In this document: one piece after another, positions 5,072 to 5,975 of the stretch | Layout of the letters: every line of letters begins with the position of its first letter | How positions within the stretch are numbered: the first letter of the stretch is position 1 | Origin: an uncultured bacterium | Lineage (GTDB): Bacteria > Planctomycetota > Phycisphaerae > Phycisphaerales > SM1A02 | NCBI GenBank assembly: GCA_903867275.1 | Contig: CAIPQY010000390.1 | Coordinates: 1-5,975 of the forward strand | Length of the DNA stretch: 5,975 nucleotides | Reading direction: 5' to 3' | Program-made: the position numbers and the translations under genes | The notes under the pieces: generated by a model | What the model was told of the DNA's origin: nothing | Seen by the model: the letters and a program-made list of their open reading frames with translations, nothing else | Databases searched by the model: none

Positions 5072-5975
5072 ATGACGACGCAACCGCACATCGCCGACGA
5101 CACGCCCGACGGCGACCCGACGCTGCACGGCGCCAACGAACCCACGATCACGCCGGATCCGGCGCGTCGCGAACGCCAGGCGGATCCCGCCGACAGGGCC
5201 GGTGATCAGGTCGGGCACTACAAGCTGCTCTCGAAGCTCGGCGAAGGCGGCTTCGGCACGGTGTGGCTGGCCGAGCGGCGTCAGCCGTTCGTGCAGCAGG
5301 TGGCGCTGAAGATCGTGAAGCTGGGCATGGACTCCGCATCGGTGGTGGCACGCTTCGAACAGGAGCGCCAGGCCCTTGCGGTGATGAACCACCCGCATGT
5401 GGCGAAGGTGCTCGACGGCGGCCTGACACCGCAGGGCCGACCCTACTTCGCGATGGAGTTCGTGAAGGGCGAGCCGCTCACCGACTACTGCGATCGCCAA
5501 CGACTCACCGTCAAGCAGCGTCTCGCGCTGTTCACGCAGGTGTGCGACGCGGTGCAGCACGCACACACGAAGGGCATCATCCACCGCGACCTGAAGCCCG
5601 GAAACATCCTGGTCGCCTCGGGCGACGGAGACCTGGGCCAGGTCAAGGTGATCGACTTCGGCGTGGCCAAGGCGCTCACCCAGCGCATGAGCGAGCACAC
5701 CGTCTTCACGGAGACGGGGCAGATGATCGGCACGCCCGAGTACATGAGCCCCGAGCAGGCGGAGCCCGACGCCAACGACATCGACACGCGCAGCGACGTG
5801 TATTCGCTGGGCGTGATCCTGTACGAGCTGCTGTCAGGCGCGCTGCCCTTCGACCCGAAGGAACTGCGCAGGAAGGCCTACCGCGAGATCCAGCGGATCA
5901 TCCGCGAGGACGATCCGCCCACGCCCAGCGCAAGGCTGTCCACGATCGCCACCCGCGACACGGAACTCGCCACAC
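5072..5975 (+). CDS. Hanks-type serine/threonine protein kinase, N-terminal part
   Basis: Seen: 301 complete codons from the ATG at 5072, running off the right edge. Residues 1-47 are acidic and probably disordered. The kinase domain starts at about 48 (GHYKLLSKLGEGGFGTVWLAE). Catalytic elements are complete: P-loop GEGGFGTV (57-64), VALK Lys80, helix C Glu98, HRDLKPGN (171-178) with Asp173, DFG (195-197), and the activation segment with GTPEYMSPEQ (220-229) and SDVYSLG (241-247). It is therefore an active RD kinase. The wording RFEQERQALAVMNHPHVAKVLDGG and MEFVKGEPLTDYCDRQ is typical of planctomycete kinases, which commonly continue into TPR or WD40 repeats and sometimes a membrane segment; that part is not in view. 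The start is certain among in-frame codons: the mutase TGA at 5024 is in the same frame and no other start codon lies between. Substrates are unknown. Confidence 0.95.
   Translation, partial: MTTQPHIADDTPDGDPTLHGANEPTITPDPARRERQADPADRAGDQVGHYKLLSKLGEGGFGTVWLAERRQPFVQQVALKIVKLGMDSASVVARFEQERQALAVMNHPHVAKVLDGGLTPQGRPYFAMEFVKGEPLTDYCDRQRLTVKQRLALFTQVCDAVQHAHTKGIIHRDLKPGNILVASGDGDLGQVKVIDFGVAKALTQRMSEHTVFTETGQMIGTPEYMSPEQAEPDANDIDTRSDVYSLGVILYELLSGALPFDPKELRRKAYREIQRIIREDDPPTPSARLSTIATRDTELAT

Noticed and set aside
3350..5698. 782-codon open frame on the minus strand opposite the mutase and kinase genes
   Set aside because: It is antisense to genes with intact motifs and has low-complexity His/Ala/Arg/Val composition. 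It crosses three real genes, so it is a composition artefact.

Overview
The window is GC-rich bacterial chromosome, densely coding on both strands. It probably comes from a planctomycete, most likely of the Phycisphaerae type. That placement is inferred from three things: a Hanks-type Ser/Thr kinase with the planctomycete signature wording (RFEQERQAL, AKVLDGG, YCDRQ); a pterin synthase carrying the PTPS-III-like active site reported in folB-lacking phyla that include Planctomycetes; and gene starts that sit directly behind -10-like hexamers with no Shine-Dalgarno sequence. There is no mobile element, CRISPR array, tRNA or rRNA.

Layout. (1) Bases 476 to 1, minus strand: N-terminal part of a secreted helical-repeat protein that runs off the left edge. 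(2) 504-983, plus: a small lipoprotein with a WHy/LEA14-like domain, divergent from the first gene across only 27 bp, where the two -10-like hexamers overlap. (3) 3557 to 1006, minus: a two-gene operon, a PTPS-family pterin enzyme followed by polyphosphate kinase ppk1, joined by an ATGA stop/start overlap with an SD-like AGGTG. ppk1 converges on the lipoprotein gene with 22 bp between the stop codons and a hairpin across the lipoprotein stop. (4) 3641-5026, plus: a phosphohexomutase (phosphoglucosamine/phosphomannomutase family), divergent from the PTPS gene across 83 bp. (5) 5072 to the right edge, plus: the kinase domain of a Ser/Thr protein kinase, 45 bp behind the mutase.

Most genes are ordinary housekeeping or lineage-typical genes: polyphosphate synthesis, amino-sugar or mannose phosphate interconversion, pterin/folate metabolism and signalling. 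I see no clear undescribed multi-gene system. The points most worth checking are the PTPS active site (Met-Glu in place of the catalytic Cys, and Phe in place of the catalytic Asp), the repeated leaderless-promoter architecture, the 27-bp overlapping divergent promoter, and a helically phased GTTTYG repeat between the PTPS and mutase genes.
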